From: Chryseobacterium sp. SN22
GTDB taxonomy: Bacteria > Bacteroidota > Bacteroidia > Flavobacteriales > Weeksellaceae
NCBI RefSeq assembly: GCF_008329705.1
Contig: NZ_VTSX01000015.1
Span: 1-64,000, forward strand
Direction of reading: 5' to 3'
Length of the DNA: 64,000 bases
Under the pieces are notes generated by a model. That model was not told the origin of the DNA. It searched no databases and was given only the letters and a program-made list of their open reading frames with translations. The first letter of the stretch is position 1, and each line of letters opens with the position of its first letter. A program made the translations under genes and the position numbers. Shown here one piece after another: positions 25,179-33,944 of the stretch.

Positions 25179-26207
25179 TTATTTTAGCGGGTATTTCTGG
25201 TTTAAAGCCTGCAGGATAGAAAACGTTTCCGCATCCATAATTCCGTCGTAATTCTGCGGACGGAAGTGATACTGGAAAGCTTCGATCGTTTTTTTGGTAG
25301 CATCATCCCACTTTCCGCTCAGATCCAATGCGTAACCGAATTTCTGCAGCTGCGACTGAACATTCATAATGAAAGCTGCATCATTGTAGGTAGCCTGATA
25401 ATCCATTGAGGTTGCCAGATCATAATATCCCTGCTTAATGGCATCGTCGTACCACATCCCGATCTGATATTCATCATACAGGCGTTTCCATGGGAAAAGT
25501 GGTCCCGGATCCTGCTTTCTCGTAGGTGCAATATCCGAATGGGCCAGAATATTCGTTGACGGAATATTATACCGGGCAACAATATCTTTTACCAGAGCAG
25601 CCACTTTTTTTACCTGTGCCTCATCAAACGGTACGAAAATCCTTTTTCCTGAGGCATCGGTAGTAAAACCGGAGTTTACGATTTCGATTCCGATGGAATT
25701 ATCATTCAGGTTGCGGTCGTTTCTCCAGGCGCTGACTCCTGCATGGTAAGCGCGCTTGTTTTCGTCCACCAGCTGGTAAATTTCATTATCGCCGGTATTG
25801 TTTACCAGATAATGAGCACTCACCGACTGCTGGGAAAGAACCGTAACGGATTTATCGTCCGGTAATGCCGTATAGTGCAAGATAAGGTACCGCTGCCTGA
25901 AATTCTGCGCAATAGCCGGAAAATACGTCTTCACCACTTTATAACCTGCAGGCCTTGCGGAAACAATAGAACCGTAGCTTGCCGTGTTGTCATTTTTTGT
26001 AATATCGGCAATATTGGTCGTGAAAAACTCTACGCCGTGATCAGTGGTTACTTTCGGTTTCGGCTTGTCATTCGGTTGTGTTTTTCCTGCCGTTTTCGGC
26101 TGTACCGTGGGTGTTCTCGGGATGTATTGTTTTTTTTTGGCATTCTGTTGCGAGGTACAGGAAAAAACAAGAGTGCTTAATCCGATGATATATAATGTAT
26201 TACGCAT
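25179..26207 (-). CDS. N-acetylmuramoyl-L-alanine amidase lipoprotein (AmiD-like)
   Basis: The 342-residue protein has a lipoprotein signal (IIGLSTLVFSCTS), a Pro/Lys/Thr-rich linker, an Amidase_2 domain and a C-terminal PG_binding_1 domain. Zinc ligands are in LILHYTALPD and ILAHSDIAPTRKQDPGP, with HAGVSAWR between them. The peptidoglycan-binding repeat is recognisable as LQKFGYALDLSGKWDDATK. The enzyme cleaves the bond between MurNAc and the stem peptide in the periplasm, probably for wall-fragment recycling, as in E. coli AmiD. Confidence 0.92.
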   Translation of the reverse strand: MRNTLYIIGLSTLVFSCTSQQNAKKKQYIPRTPTVQPKTAGKTQPNDKPKPKVTTDHGVEFFTTNIADITKNDNTASYGSIVSARPAGYKVVKTYFPAIAQNFRQRYLILHYTALPDDKSVTVLSQQSVSAHYLVNNTGDNEIYQLVDENKRAYHAGVSAWRNDRNLNDNSIGIEIVNSGFTTDASGKRIFVPFDEAQVKKVAALVKDIVARYNIPSTNILAHSDIAPTRKQDPGPLFPWKRLYDEYQIGMWYDDAIKQGYYDLATSMDYQATYNDAAFIMNVQSQLQKFGYALDLSGKWDDATKKTIEAFQYHFRPQNYDGIMDAETFSILQALNQKYPLK

Positions 26208-26266
26208 GAGTTAATTTTTTTGGTCGTTTATTACCTCAAAAATACGGAAATTTTTCTTGAAAAATA

Positions 26267-26298
26267 TTTGGTAAATAAAGAAATCTGTTCTATATTTG
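26267..26298 (+). promoter_or_regulatory. Promoter of the tRNA-Ser/Pro/Arg cluster
   Basis: TTTG at 26267-26270 and TATATTTG at 26291-26298 are 20 bp apart, an excellent match to the Bacteroidetes -33/-7 pattern. The tRNA-Ser gene begins 46 bp downstream. Confidence 0.75.
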
Positions 26299-26344
26299 CA
26301 CTCGCAATAACGGAGTAACGATCATTAAAAAACGAAGATAAACA

Positions 26345-26429
26345 GGAGGGTTGCCGGAGTGGTTAACGGAGCAGTTTGCTAAACTGTCGACGCGAAAGTG
26401 TCGCAAGGGTTCGAATCCCTTACCCTCCG
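26345..26429 (+). tRNA. tRNA-Ser (GCT)
   Basis: The 85-nt sequence folds as a class II tRNA with acceptor stem GGAGGGT/ACCCTCC, discriminator G and a variable arm (TCGACGCGAAAGTGTCGC). The anticodon GCT is at 26378-26380 in the loop TTGCTAA. The CCA end is not encoded. Confidence 0.95.
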
Positions 26430-26447
26430 CTTTCTTATATATCTTTT

Positions 26448-26522
26448 CGGGGCGTAGCGTAGTCCGGTCATCGCGCCTGGTTTGGGACCAGGAGGTCGCA
26501 GGTTCGAATCCTGCCGCCCCGA
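26448..26522 (+). tRNA. tRNA-Pro (TGG), copy 1
   Basis: The acceptor stem is CGGGGCG/CGCCCCG with discriminator A. The anticodon stem CCTGG/CCAGG encloses TTTGGGA with anticodon TGG at 26483-26485, and the T loop is GGTTCGAATCC. All 75 bases are identical to the copy at 38198-38272. Confidence 0.96.
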
Positions 26523-26571
26523 CTTTTTTTAACGCGCTTAATTACAAACTAAGCGGAATCAACCTTACAAT

Positions 26572-26645
26572 GGGTGCGTAGCTCAGCTGGATAGAGCATC
26601 TGCCTTCTAAGCAGACGGTCAAAGGTTCGAATCCTTTCGCGCTCA
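26572..26645 (+). tRNA. tRNA-Arg (TCT), copy 1
   Basis: The acceptor stem GGGTGCG/CGCGCTC includes two G-U pairs. The anticodon arm CTGCCTTCTAAGCAG carries TCT, and the T arm is standard. All 74 bases are identical to the copy at 38289-38362. It lies 49 bp after tRNA-Pro. Confidence 0.95.
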
Positions 26646-26648
26646 CTT

Positions 26649-26686
26649 AAAAAACCTTGCAACTTCTGTTGTGAGGTTTTTTGTTT
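26649..26686 (+). terminator. Terminator of tRNA cluster 1
   Basis: AAAAAACCTTGCAAC and GTTGTGAGGTTTTTT pair fully (two G-U pairs) around TTCT, followed by TTGTTTT. The second tRNA cluster ends with a near-identical hairpin at 38367-38400. Confidence 0.85.
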
Positions 26687-27522
26687 TAGGGATTACGGCT
26701 AATCTGATAGAGCATCCCGAATCCAATCGGGACAATCGAAAGTTGGATTAACCGAAAAAGCTGAAGAGAAAAATAAGCAAAAAGATAGCCGGCCGGTCCT
26801 ATGGAGATTATAAAAATCAATTAATTACTGTAGCTATTAATAGGCAGTTTCTATGGAGCTTTTGGGTCCCAGGTTTTGGCACTCCTTTTGATTCCTGTCA
26901 TCTTTTTTAATAGCTAGTTACAACTTTGAAACCCTTTTACCCTGAACAGAGATTCCAAAAGCTTATAACTTACAGTGACCTTCAGGCATCTTTGCTGATA
27001 CCTAATGTAGATAACTTTATTCTGAAAAAAGTAGAAATAATCTTTTTTTACATTGAATCGGCAATGGTCAACATTCATTTCCGTTAATTCTCTCTGTAAA
27101 CTGTTACCTATGTTTTCGATCCCGTATCTATGAAAATTTTTGTTGGAATGATGTTCTAGATGTCTAAATATCTTCTATTTTCATTTGTGAGAAAGCAAGC
27201 CTTAACCTTTTTTCTAGATATAAATTACAGATAAAAGAAAATGAAAAGAGTAAAAGGAAAAGAAGTAAGATTTTCTTCATTTTTCTTTGCTTAAATTAAT
27301 GACCAGGCAAGTAAATTTAATTAAATTATTGCTGAAAATTCTGATAAAGACAGTTAATTTTAAAAAAATATTTAAGCATTATCAAGAGAAATAGATCCAG
27401 AGACATAACGCTGATTTCATCCTGCTTGATTTAATGCAGGACAATGTTAATTTTTACCTTATCATTTGCTGATGTGGTATAAATAAATTGATTATATAAT
27501 TATTTTAACTATTTAAATTCAA
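26687..27522. other. Long gene-free region with a tRNA-like remnant
   Basis: About 830 bp of AT-rich sequence precede the YaiO-type gene. At 26689-26754 a decayed tRNA-like stretch can be seen: CTGATAGAGCAT resembles the D arm of the adjacent tRNA-Arg, and TCCCGAATCCAATCGGGA forms a hairpin in the anticodon-arm position. On the minus strand, 26914 to about 27160 is open for roughly 80 codons without a plausible start or family match, perhaps a remnant. I recognise nothing else. Confidence 0.5.
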
Positions 27523-27530
27523 TATATTTG
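27523..27530 (+). promoter_or_regulatory. -7 element of the YaiO-type gene
   Basis: TATATTTG fits the Bacteroidetes -7 consensus, 48 bp before the ATG. A good -33 element at the right spacing is not obvious. Confidence 0.5.
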
Positions 27531-27578
27531 TTTGAAGGATAAAATATCTTAATTTATTACATCAAACCGCAGCATTTC

Positions 27579-28814
27579 ATGAAAATATATTTTGGTTCTC
27601 TGATTCTATTAATTTTTCTTCCTTTACAGATTTTCAGTCAGCAAAACTTATCTGCTGACGAATTGTTTGCAAAGGCAAGAACGGCAGCTTTTGAAAACAA
27701 AGACTATCCCACTTCTATTGCATTGGCTAAAGAAGCGCTGGAAAAAGCTCCCACTTACACCGATGTTTCTGTTTTCCTGGGAAGAGTATATACCTGGAAC
27801 AAAGATCCTGAGTCCGCAAGAGCGGTTTTTGCAGGCCTTTCCGCAAGAGCGGTTCAGGATGAAGATTATTTTATCGCTTACGGCTCCCTGGAATACTGGA
27901 ACGATCAGTACGCTAAATCTATTGAAATCCTGAATCAGGGATTAGTCTATCATCCTCAGTCTGAAGCACTCCTACTGTTGAAGGCGAAAGTGTATTTTGC
28001 CGATAAGCAATACGCCGAAGCTGAAGAAGCAATTAAAAAAGTTCTTGAAATTAATCGTAAAAATACCGAAGCGGTGAACCTCGCCGTCAGGATCAACGAG
28101 CTGAATTCTAAAAATGCGATCGGCATCACGTACAATTACTCTCATTTTGACAAACAATTCGATCATGACTGGCATATTGTGGGTGTAAGCTACAAGCGGG
28201 TTACTCCGATCGGTTCGGTAATCCTGAGAGGAAATTATGCCAGCAAATTCGGACAGAGCGGCACCCAGCTTGAGCTGGAGGCTTACCCAAGATTATCCCC
28301 TATGTTTTACCTGTATGTAGGCGGGGCCTATTCCGGTGATGTCGGCATCTTCCCTAAATACCGTACAGGAGCTTCATTAAATGCCAATCTTCCGCACAGC
28401 TTTGAGGCGGAAATCGGTTACCGCCAGCTGTATTTTGCCGACAACATCTGGTTATACACGGCTTCCGTAGGTAAATATTACAAAAATTTCTGGTTCAATC
28501 TGCGTGCTTATATTACGCCGGACAACAGCAATATTTCCCAATCCTACACGGCAACTGTACGATATTATACCAAAAGCGCACAGGATTATTTTGCTTTTCA
28601 GATCGGCTCGGGAATCAGCCCGGAAGAAAACCGCAACAACCTGCTTGGCACTGAGATCTACAAGCTTAAAACATTTAAAATAGGAGCGGAATACAATTTT
28701 TCTGTAAAATCCAACCTGTTTTCCATCGGTACGATGTATTATAATCAGGAATATCTTCCCAATACAACAGGAAGTCAGTTTGATGTTAATTTAGGCTATA
28801 CTGTGAAGTTCTAG
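27579..28814 (+). CDS. TPR plus YaiO-family outer-membrane beta-barrel protein
   Basis: The 411-residue protein has a signal peptide (LLIFLPLQIFSQ, cleavage near residue 20), three or four TPR-like helical repeats (about 25-180; SADELFAKARTAAFENKDYP, YTDVSVFLGRVYTWNKDPES and the related units), and then a C-terminal region of alternating hydrophobic strands (about 185-411) ending in VNLGYTVKF with a terminal Phe. This is the layout of the YaiO family and recalls the TPR-barrel exporters PgaA and BcsC, although the TPR part is much shorter. A role in passing a polysaccharide across the outer membrane is inferred from architecture and from the convergent glycosyltransferase operon. Confidence 0.82.
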   Translation: MKIYFGSLILLIFLPLQIFSQQNLSADELFAKARTAAFENKDYPTSIALAKEALEKAPTYTDVSVFLGRVYTWNKDPESARAVFAGLSARAVQDEDYFIAYGSLEYWNDQYAKSIEILNQGLVYHPQSEALLLLKAKVYFADKQYAEAEEAIKKVLEINRKNTEAVNLAVRINELNSKNAIGITYNYSHFDKQFDHDWHIVGVSYKRVTPIGSVILRGNYASKFGQSGTQLELEAYPRLSPMFYLYVGGAYSGDVGIFPKYRTGASLNANLPHSFEAEIGYRQLYFADNIWLYTASVGKYYKNFWFNLRAYITPDNSNISQSYTATVRYYTKSAQDYFAFQIGSGISPEENRNNLLGTEIYKLKTFKIGAEYNFSVKSNLFSIGTMYYNQEYLPNTTGSQFDVNLGYTVKF

Positions 28815-28868
28815 AATGTAGTTAGAACTTATTAACGTAGACTCAAAGTACTCCTGATTAATGGTTGG

Positions 28869-28899
28869 ATAAGGGAAGCGGAAAGCTGGAAGTTTTGCA
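28869..28899 (+). repeat. Dispersed intergenic repeat B (short copy)
   Basis: AAGGGAAGCGGAAAGCTGG followed by AAGTTTTGCA resembles 42782-42838 and 49499-49552. It lies between the convergent YaiO-type and GT2-LtaS-type genes, in a 268-bp spacer that has no obvious terminator. Confidence 0.5.
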
Positions 28900-29082
28900 G
28901 CCAACATCATAAGTTCAACTGCCTCATATACCAATTGTATTGCCTGATAGCTGTTACTCTGATTGAATTTTTTGGGTATTCGGGCTTATTCTTTTGTTAA
29001 ATAAATATCATTTGAATTCCTGTTAAGCTAATTAAGAAGTATATTTAATTCCCTAATGCCAAGGACTTAAAAACTCCTCCTA

Positions 29083-32000
29083 TTATTTTTTACCTTTAAA
29101 AAAATTAACGGTTACGGAATCCGGCATCAGTTTTTTGGAAGCATAAAAGCGTGCATTCATACTTTTAAAACGGTTAAACCGCTGGCCGATTTCTTTTAAC
29201 GCAGCTTCATCCTCATAAGGATCCGATCCTTGTTCATTAATAATCAGCAACTCTGTATCGTGAATGTAATGTTTCCCTGATACGAAATCCACCATCATGT
29301 CTTTACTCTGCATAATCGGAACATCCACCTTGGCCACTTCCGAATCAGGGGAAAATCCTCTTCCTACCCAGGCAACTGTAGAAGGAGTTTTCATCTGGTA
29401 ATTATTTCTGTAATAAGCTAAAAAAGAAGGTGCAACATCAAAGTGGCTTGCTGTTTTCCGGAAGTGCTTAGGTGCTTTCAGCAAGGGAGAATAGATCAGC
29501 AATGGCACATGGAAACGGTCGATATGGGATTCCAGGGTAATTTCCGGCATGCTGTGATCGCCCGTAATCATGAAAATGGTATTGGCAAAATCGGGACGCT
29601 TACGGTACTTCTCAAAAAAATATCTCAGTGCATCATCTGCATTGATCACCGAGATCAGTTGATTTTTAAACGTTGCGGCCATCTTTTTCTGGTCCGGAGA
29701 AAGGATATCAGACTGCATTCTTTTGTTGTAAAGATTTTCATAATAAGCGCTGTTATTAATCAAAAACGGATTGTGCGTCGAAAGCGTAAGAATCATATCA
29801 AAATAAGGCTTTTGATTCAACTTCCGTACTTCAAGCATTTTACCGAAGACGGCCTGGTCTTCATATCCCCAGCTCGACCCGTTATGCGCAGGAAGTTTTT
29901 TATAAGCCTTTCCGAATGATGACTGATCGACCAGATGATCGACCTGGCTGTATTCCAGGAACTCCCGGTACCGGTCGAACGATACATCTCCTCCGTAATA
30001 AAAGCCGGTTTTAAATCCGTTGTTTTTCAGAATATTAAAAAGATTGAAATGCTCCGGGGTCTTTTGTATTTCCAGGAAGCCGTTTCTGCCGAAAGGAAGC
30101 GATCCGGTAAGCGAAGGCAGTGCGCCGAATGTTCTTCCCGCTGAACTCAGGCTGTTTTCCCAATAAAGGCTTTTACGGGAAAGGGAATCGAGAAAAGGCG
30201 TGAAATTCCCGATATATCCTTTAGGTGATGTATAAGCATGGCCAAATCCCTCTAAAACGATAAAAACAAGATTGGGCGTTTCATCGGAACGGTTGAGGTA
30301 AGGCCCCAGAAAGTCCGGTGTGTTTTCTTTCCGCCAGAATGGGAAGTCTTTGTTCATTGTTTCAGCATTCGATGCAAAAGCTCCCGCATCTTCAAATATA
30401 TCCATGATCTCCGGATGGTTGTTTAGAAAATTAGCCTCGTTGGATTTAAAAAAATAAGCCCATTTACTTTTGGCAGCGGTCTGGCTGAAAAGATTGGTAC
30501 GCTCTAATCCACCGGATAAAATTCCGTCGGGAATAAAAAATGCAAGCAAACCGATGCAGAAGAATGTTATTCCTACGTAAACGGATTTAAAGGCGGATTT
30601 TCCGGCCATCCATAAAGGGATAACAGTGGCACCGGCCAGAATTCCCAGCAAGGCTAAGTTTTTAACATTCAGCATACCGCTTGCCTGTAAGGTTTCTTTA
30701 ATTTCATCTTTGCTGTAATACAGGACATCTGCTCCAAGGGTATTCTGGGTTTGCGAAAAGTATAAAAACAGGATGTACTGCATAACAGCTACCCCTCCAA
30801 GTACAACCAGGGCTAAAAATCTTGCCCAGCTTTCTTTAACTACATTGATGATGAGATAAATGAGTCCGATTCCGAATATCAGCCTGAAGGCAAATAAGAT
30901 ATTTCCAAAGAACAATTCACCCAGAATACGATCTGCATCCAATCCGGGAAAAGAATACCGGTACCAAAGCCATTCGGCTGTTACCCCTATCAGGAAGAGG
31001 CCAAGAAAGACGGAAGAAAGGACACCCCATTTCCTTAGGCCGTTCTGAAGAATCGCTGAAATCCTGGCTTTAAGCGGTAAATTTTCAATGGTCTGATTAA
31101 AGCCCTGTCTTTTCATCTCTCCCCAGCCGTGAGACTTTTTAAAGTAATCGACAAACCCATTTACCCCTGCTTTTACTACAATCGGATGAAAATAAAAGGG
31201 TTCTGAAAACGCGGTCCCGATCAGGCTAAGGAAGTCTTTCCGTTTGGTATATACCTTATAACTGACAAGATCCACCAGAAGCCCGTAAATGGAATAAAGG
31301 AAGCCCAATGAAATGACCAGTGCAAACAGAATAAGGAAAAATGGCCAGTTGATGATTCCCAACAAAAGAAAAACAATAAAAATAACGTATCCCAGAAACT
31401 CAACCAAAGGACCCAGAAATTCAAAGAAGAACCAATAAGGGAGACTTACCATTCCCAGTCTTCCGTATTTTGGGTTGAACATCATTTTCCGGTGTTTCCA
31501 AAGGGTTTCCATGGTACCGCGCATCCATCTGTTTCTTTGTTTTCTGAGAATATCCTTGGTTTCCGGGACTTCCGTCCAGCATAGAGGATCAGGAATTGTA
31601 GTTACCTGGTATGGTTCCTTCCTTTCCTCCATATATTTCCGCATCCGGACTACCAGCTCCATATCCTCACCTACTGTATTTCGGTCGTAGCCGCCACATT
31701 CCAGAACAATTTTACGGTCGAAAACCCCGAAGGCGCCGGAGATCAGAATCAGTCCGGAAGCCCTGGACCAGGCCATGCGTCCCAGCACGAAAGCCCGGAT
31801 ATATTCCAGAGCCTGGGTCCTGCCCAGTAAAGTCCGTGGCATATTTACACCTACGACCTTGCCGTCTTCGATGATACAGTTGTTGGCCAGGCGGATAACC
31901 CCACCGCAGGCAATGATTTTTTTATCCGTCTGTTCAAGAAAAGGTTTAGCCAGCTTCAGGATGGCATCCTGCTCCAGGATACAGTCGACATCAATACAAA

Positions 32001-32508
32001 CCAAATATTCCCCCGAGGAAACATTGATTCCTACATTTAAAGCATCGGCTTTTCCTCCGTTTTCCTTATCGACGATAATCAGTTTTTTAAAAGCCTGATT
32101 TTTACTTTTATAAATTCCTCTTACCTTATTGGTTTCAATCCTGCCCTGTATAAAAAAAGAAACACATTCCAGCTCATAGGCTTCTATTAATTTTTGTAGA
32201 GAATCGTCCTTGCTTCCGTCATTTACAATAATGATTTCCAGGTTATGGTAATACAGAGATAATAAGGACCGTACATTTTCCACAATCGTCATTCCTTCAT
32301 TATAAGCCGGCGCAATGATGCTGAAGACAGGCGCATTGGGATTGGCCGCGATCATGCTGTAATCGGTAAAGGTATTTACTTTTTTATACCGGATTACCGC
32401 CCCCAGGGCATAGATCCCGATCCAGCCGTAAATAATTGTAACTGCTGCACCATACAACAGAAACAGCCATATGACAACTTCGTAGATAATGTGAGAAAAT
32501 TCGATCAT
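29083..32508 (-). CDS. GT2 glycosyltransferase fused to LtaS/OpgB-type phosphoglycerol-transferase domain
   Basis: This is a 1141-residue membrane protein in two enzymatic halves. Residues 55-335 are a processive BcsA/PgaC-like GT2 domain: VNDGSKDD (D97), CIDVDC (D173, D175), GEDMEL (D282) and QRNRW (324-328). About nine or ten helices follow (350-430 and 495-670). Residues 740-1100 form a sulfatase-fold domain whose residues match the LtaS site: E753 in FIVLEGFG, T793 in AGRTFGAL (nucleophile), H912 in STHNPF, and D984/H985 in TGDHS. I infer that one half makes a glycan and the other adds a phosphoglycerol or similar group on the periplasmic side, as separate OpgH and OpgB do. Its ATG overlaps the HEAT gene stop (ATGA), so translation is coupled. 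The fusion itself is unusual. Confidence 0.88.
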   Translation of the reverse strand: MIEFSHIIYEVVIWLFLLYGAAVTIIYGWIGIYALGAVIRYKKVNTFTDYSMIAANPNAPVFSIIAPAYNEGMTIVENVRSLLSLYYHNLEIIIVNDGSKDDSLQKLIEAYELECVSFFIQGRIETNKVRGIYKSKNQAFKKLIIVDKENGGKADALNVGINVSSGEYLVCIDVDCILEQDAILKLAKPFLEQTDKKIIACGGVIRLANNCIIEDGKVVGVNMPRTLLGRTQALEYIRAFVLGRMAWSRASGLILISGAFGVFDRKIVLECGGYDRNTVGEDMELVVRMRKYMEERKEPYQVTTIPDPLCWTEVPETKDILRKQRNRWMRGTMETLWKHRKMMFNPKYGRLGMVSLPYWFFFEFLGPLVEFLGYVIFIVFLLLGIINWPFFLILFALVISLGFLYSIYGLLVDLVSYKVYTKRKDFLSLIGTAFSEPFYFHPIVVKAGVNGFVDYFKKSHGWGEMKRQGFNQTIENLPLKARISAILQNGLRKWGVLSSVFLGLFLIGVTAEWLWYRYSFPGLDADRILGELFFGNILFAFRLIFGIGLIYLIINVVKESWARFLALVVLGGVAVMQYILFLYFSQTQNTLGADVLYYSKDEIKETLQASGMLNVKNLALLGILAGATVIPLWMAGKSAFKSVYVGITFFCIGLLAFFIPDGILSGGLERTNLFSQTAAKSKWAYFFKSNEANFLNNHPEIMDIFEDAGAFASNAETMNKDFPFWRKENTPDFLGPYLNRSDETPNLVFIVLEGFGHAYTSPKGYIGNFTPFLDSLSRKSLYWENSLSSAGRTFGALPSLTGSLPFGRNGFLEIQKTPEHFNLFNILKNNGFKTGFYYGGDVSFDRYREFLEYSQVDHLVDQSSFGKAYKKLPAHNGSSWGYEDQAVFGKMLEVRKLNQKPYFDMILTLSTHNPFLINNSAYYENLYNKRMQSDILSPDQKKMAATFKNQLISVINADDALRYFFEKYRKRPDFANTIFMITGDHSMPEITLESHIDRFHVPLLIYSPLLKAPKHFRKTASHFDVAPSFLAYYRNNYQMKTPSTVAWVGRGFSPDSEVAKVDVPIMQSKDMMVDFVSGKHYIHDTELLIINEQGSDPYEDEAALKEIGQRFNRFKSMNARFYASKKLMPDSVTVNFFKGKK

Positions 32509-33569
32509 ATTTTTTCCTGTAGTGCATATTTAACAATCTGAACCAATTCATTGGAAGCAGCTTCCTCCTGTACCAAATGTACCAGATAATCCTGATGTCC
32601 TAATGAAAAAAGGGCCTCCGCGGCATGAACTTTAATACCGGGAGAAGGGTTTTCCGACAATTCTTTTTTTAACAGCTCCGTGGTACTTTTGTCTTTTGAA
32701 ACCTTCATGGCCCGGAGGATCTCGGCCTGGACTTCCAAAGGCTGCCGGGGATATATTTCCGTAAGAGCATCCATTGTTGAAGGATTGTCCAAAGATAAGA
32801 GGGTCTGTACAGCACGTATCCGAACTTCGGAAGATGCATGTTCCGACAGCCCTATTATGTCAGAATAAAAAGAAAGCAGCTGAAATTTCCTGATGAGTTT
32901 CAGAGTAAAAACAACAACGGAATCATTGGGACTTGTCAGCCAGCTTTTAACGGGCGGTACTGAATCTTCCGGTATTGTAGTAACAGAAAGCAGAAGCCTC
33001 AGCTGCTGCCACTCTGAAATCTTTCCTTCTGCGGTATCCAGAAAAGTCAGCCCTTCAAACCCTTTTAAACTCACCATTGCATACTGGGCTTCCTGGTAGA
33101 CCTGGGGCGAAGGATGCGACAGAAAACCGGAAATTCTGGGAAGAGCATCCGTAGAATCCATTACCGTAAGTTCCTGTATTCCCCCTGCGATAAGAAAAGC
33201 TTTCTTCCGCCCGAGTTTTTGCTCCGCCTCGCGATGAAGGCCATATTGATTGAACAAACCCTTGATTTTATCTTTTGCCATCCCCGAAAACTTCTTTTCT
33301 GAATCTACCAGCTTCTGTAAAAACAGATTACGGAAGGAAGAATTTCCCGAAAACTGCCTGAAAGAAAGGTTGTCCGGCTGATCTTCTGTGTCATAGACAA
33401 TGACTTCCGATATTTTCTGATTGATGATCTCCAGCCATCTGTACATGCGCACAGACTGTCTGTACTGAAAAAAGCCGTAAAGCAGCACGCCTATGATCAA
33501 TACAACGACCAACAGCAATATGCCGAACAATACCAGCACAAAGAAGTATACCGAAGTAATTTCCGCCAT
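32505..33569 (-). CDS. Membrane-anchored HEAT-repeat protein
   Basis: The product (354 residues from the ATG at 33569; a TTG two codons upstream is possible) has one N-terminal membrane helix (FFVLVLFGILLLVVVLIIGV) and a cytoplasmic domain of helical pairs. From about residue 140 HEAT-like units are seen: LPRISGFLSHPSPQVYQEAQ, SSEVRIRAVQTLLSLDNPST, LEVQAEILRAMKVSKDKST and GIKVHAAEALFSLGHQD. HEAT domains are protein scaffolds, so it may link the synthase it is coupled to (4-bp overlap) with the response regulator encoded just before it. Confidence 0.85.
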   Translation of the reverse strand: MAEITSVYFFVLVLFGILLLVVVLIIGVLLYGFFQYRQSVRMYRWLEIINQKISEVIVYDTEDQPDNLSFRQFSGNSSFRNLFLQKLVDSEKKFSGMAKDKIKGLFNQYGLHREAEQKLGRKKAFLIAGGIQELTVMDSTDALPRISGFLSHPSPQVYQEAQYAMVSLKGFEGLTFLDTAEGKISEWQQLRLLLSVTTIPEDSVPPVKSWLTSPNDSVVVFTLKLIRKFQLLSFYSDIIGLSEHASSEVRIRAVQTLLSLDNPSTMDALTEIYPRQPLEVQAEILRAMKVSKDKSTTELLKKELSENPSPGIKVHAAEALFSLGHQDYLVHLVQEEAASNELVQIVKYALQEKI

Positions 33570-33576
33570 ATTCAAT

Positions 33577-33933
33577 TTATTTTGTCATAAATCTTTTAAC
33601 CCTAAGCATTAATTCATTAGGACTGAAAGGTTTTACTATAAAATCTGAAGCGCCCAGATCAAAAGCATTCAGCACCACTTCTTCCTGGCCCATGCTCGAC
33701 AGCATGATAACCGGTGTTTTTTTCCCTACGGATCGTATCGCGGAAAGAATCTCTATTCCCGAAGCGAAAGGCATCATGATATCGGTGATGGCCAGATCCA
33801 CGTCTTTTTCTTTCAGTTTTTCAATAGCTTCTTTCCCGTTGCGGGTTAAAATAACTTCATGTCCTTCTTTCAGCAATTTATGCTCTATCGTTTTTAAAAT
33901 CAGTTCATCATCTTCTGCAATCAGAATCAACAT
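33577..33933 (-). CDS. Receiver-only response regulator
   Basis: The 118-residue protein is a single CheY-like domain: acidic pocket AEDDE (D8, D9), phospho-acceptor D51 in AITDIMMP, the Ser/Thr switch in VIMLSSMG and Lys in FIVKPFSP. It has no output domain, so it must act by protein contact. It is encoded between the hybrid kinase and the HEAT-repeat protein in one operon, with only a few bases to the latter, which makes it the likely carrier of the phosphoryl group to the synthase complex. Confidence 0.92.
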   Translation of the reverse strand: MLILIAEDDELILKTIEHKLLKEGHEVILTRNGKEAIEKLKEKDVDLAITDIMMPFASGIEILSAIRSVGKKTPVIMLSSMGQEEVVLNAFDLGASDFIVKPFSPNELMLRVKRFMTK

Positions 33934-33944
33934 AGTTTTTATTT

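Noticed and set aside
26914..27160. About 80 open codons on the minus strand in the long spacer
   Set aside because: It has no in-frame ATG near the beginning, no ribosome binding site and no recognisable motif, so it is noted only as a possible remnant.
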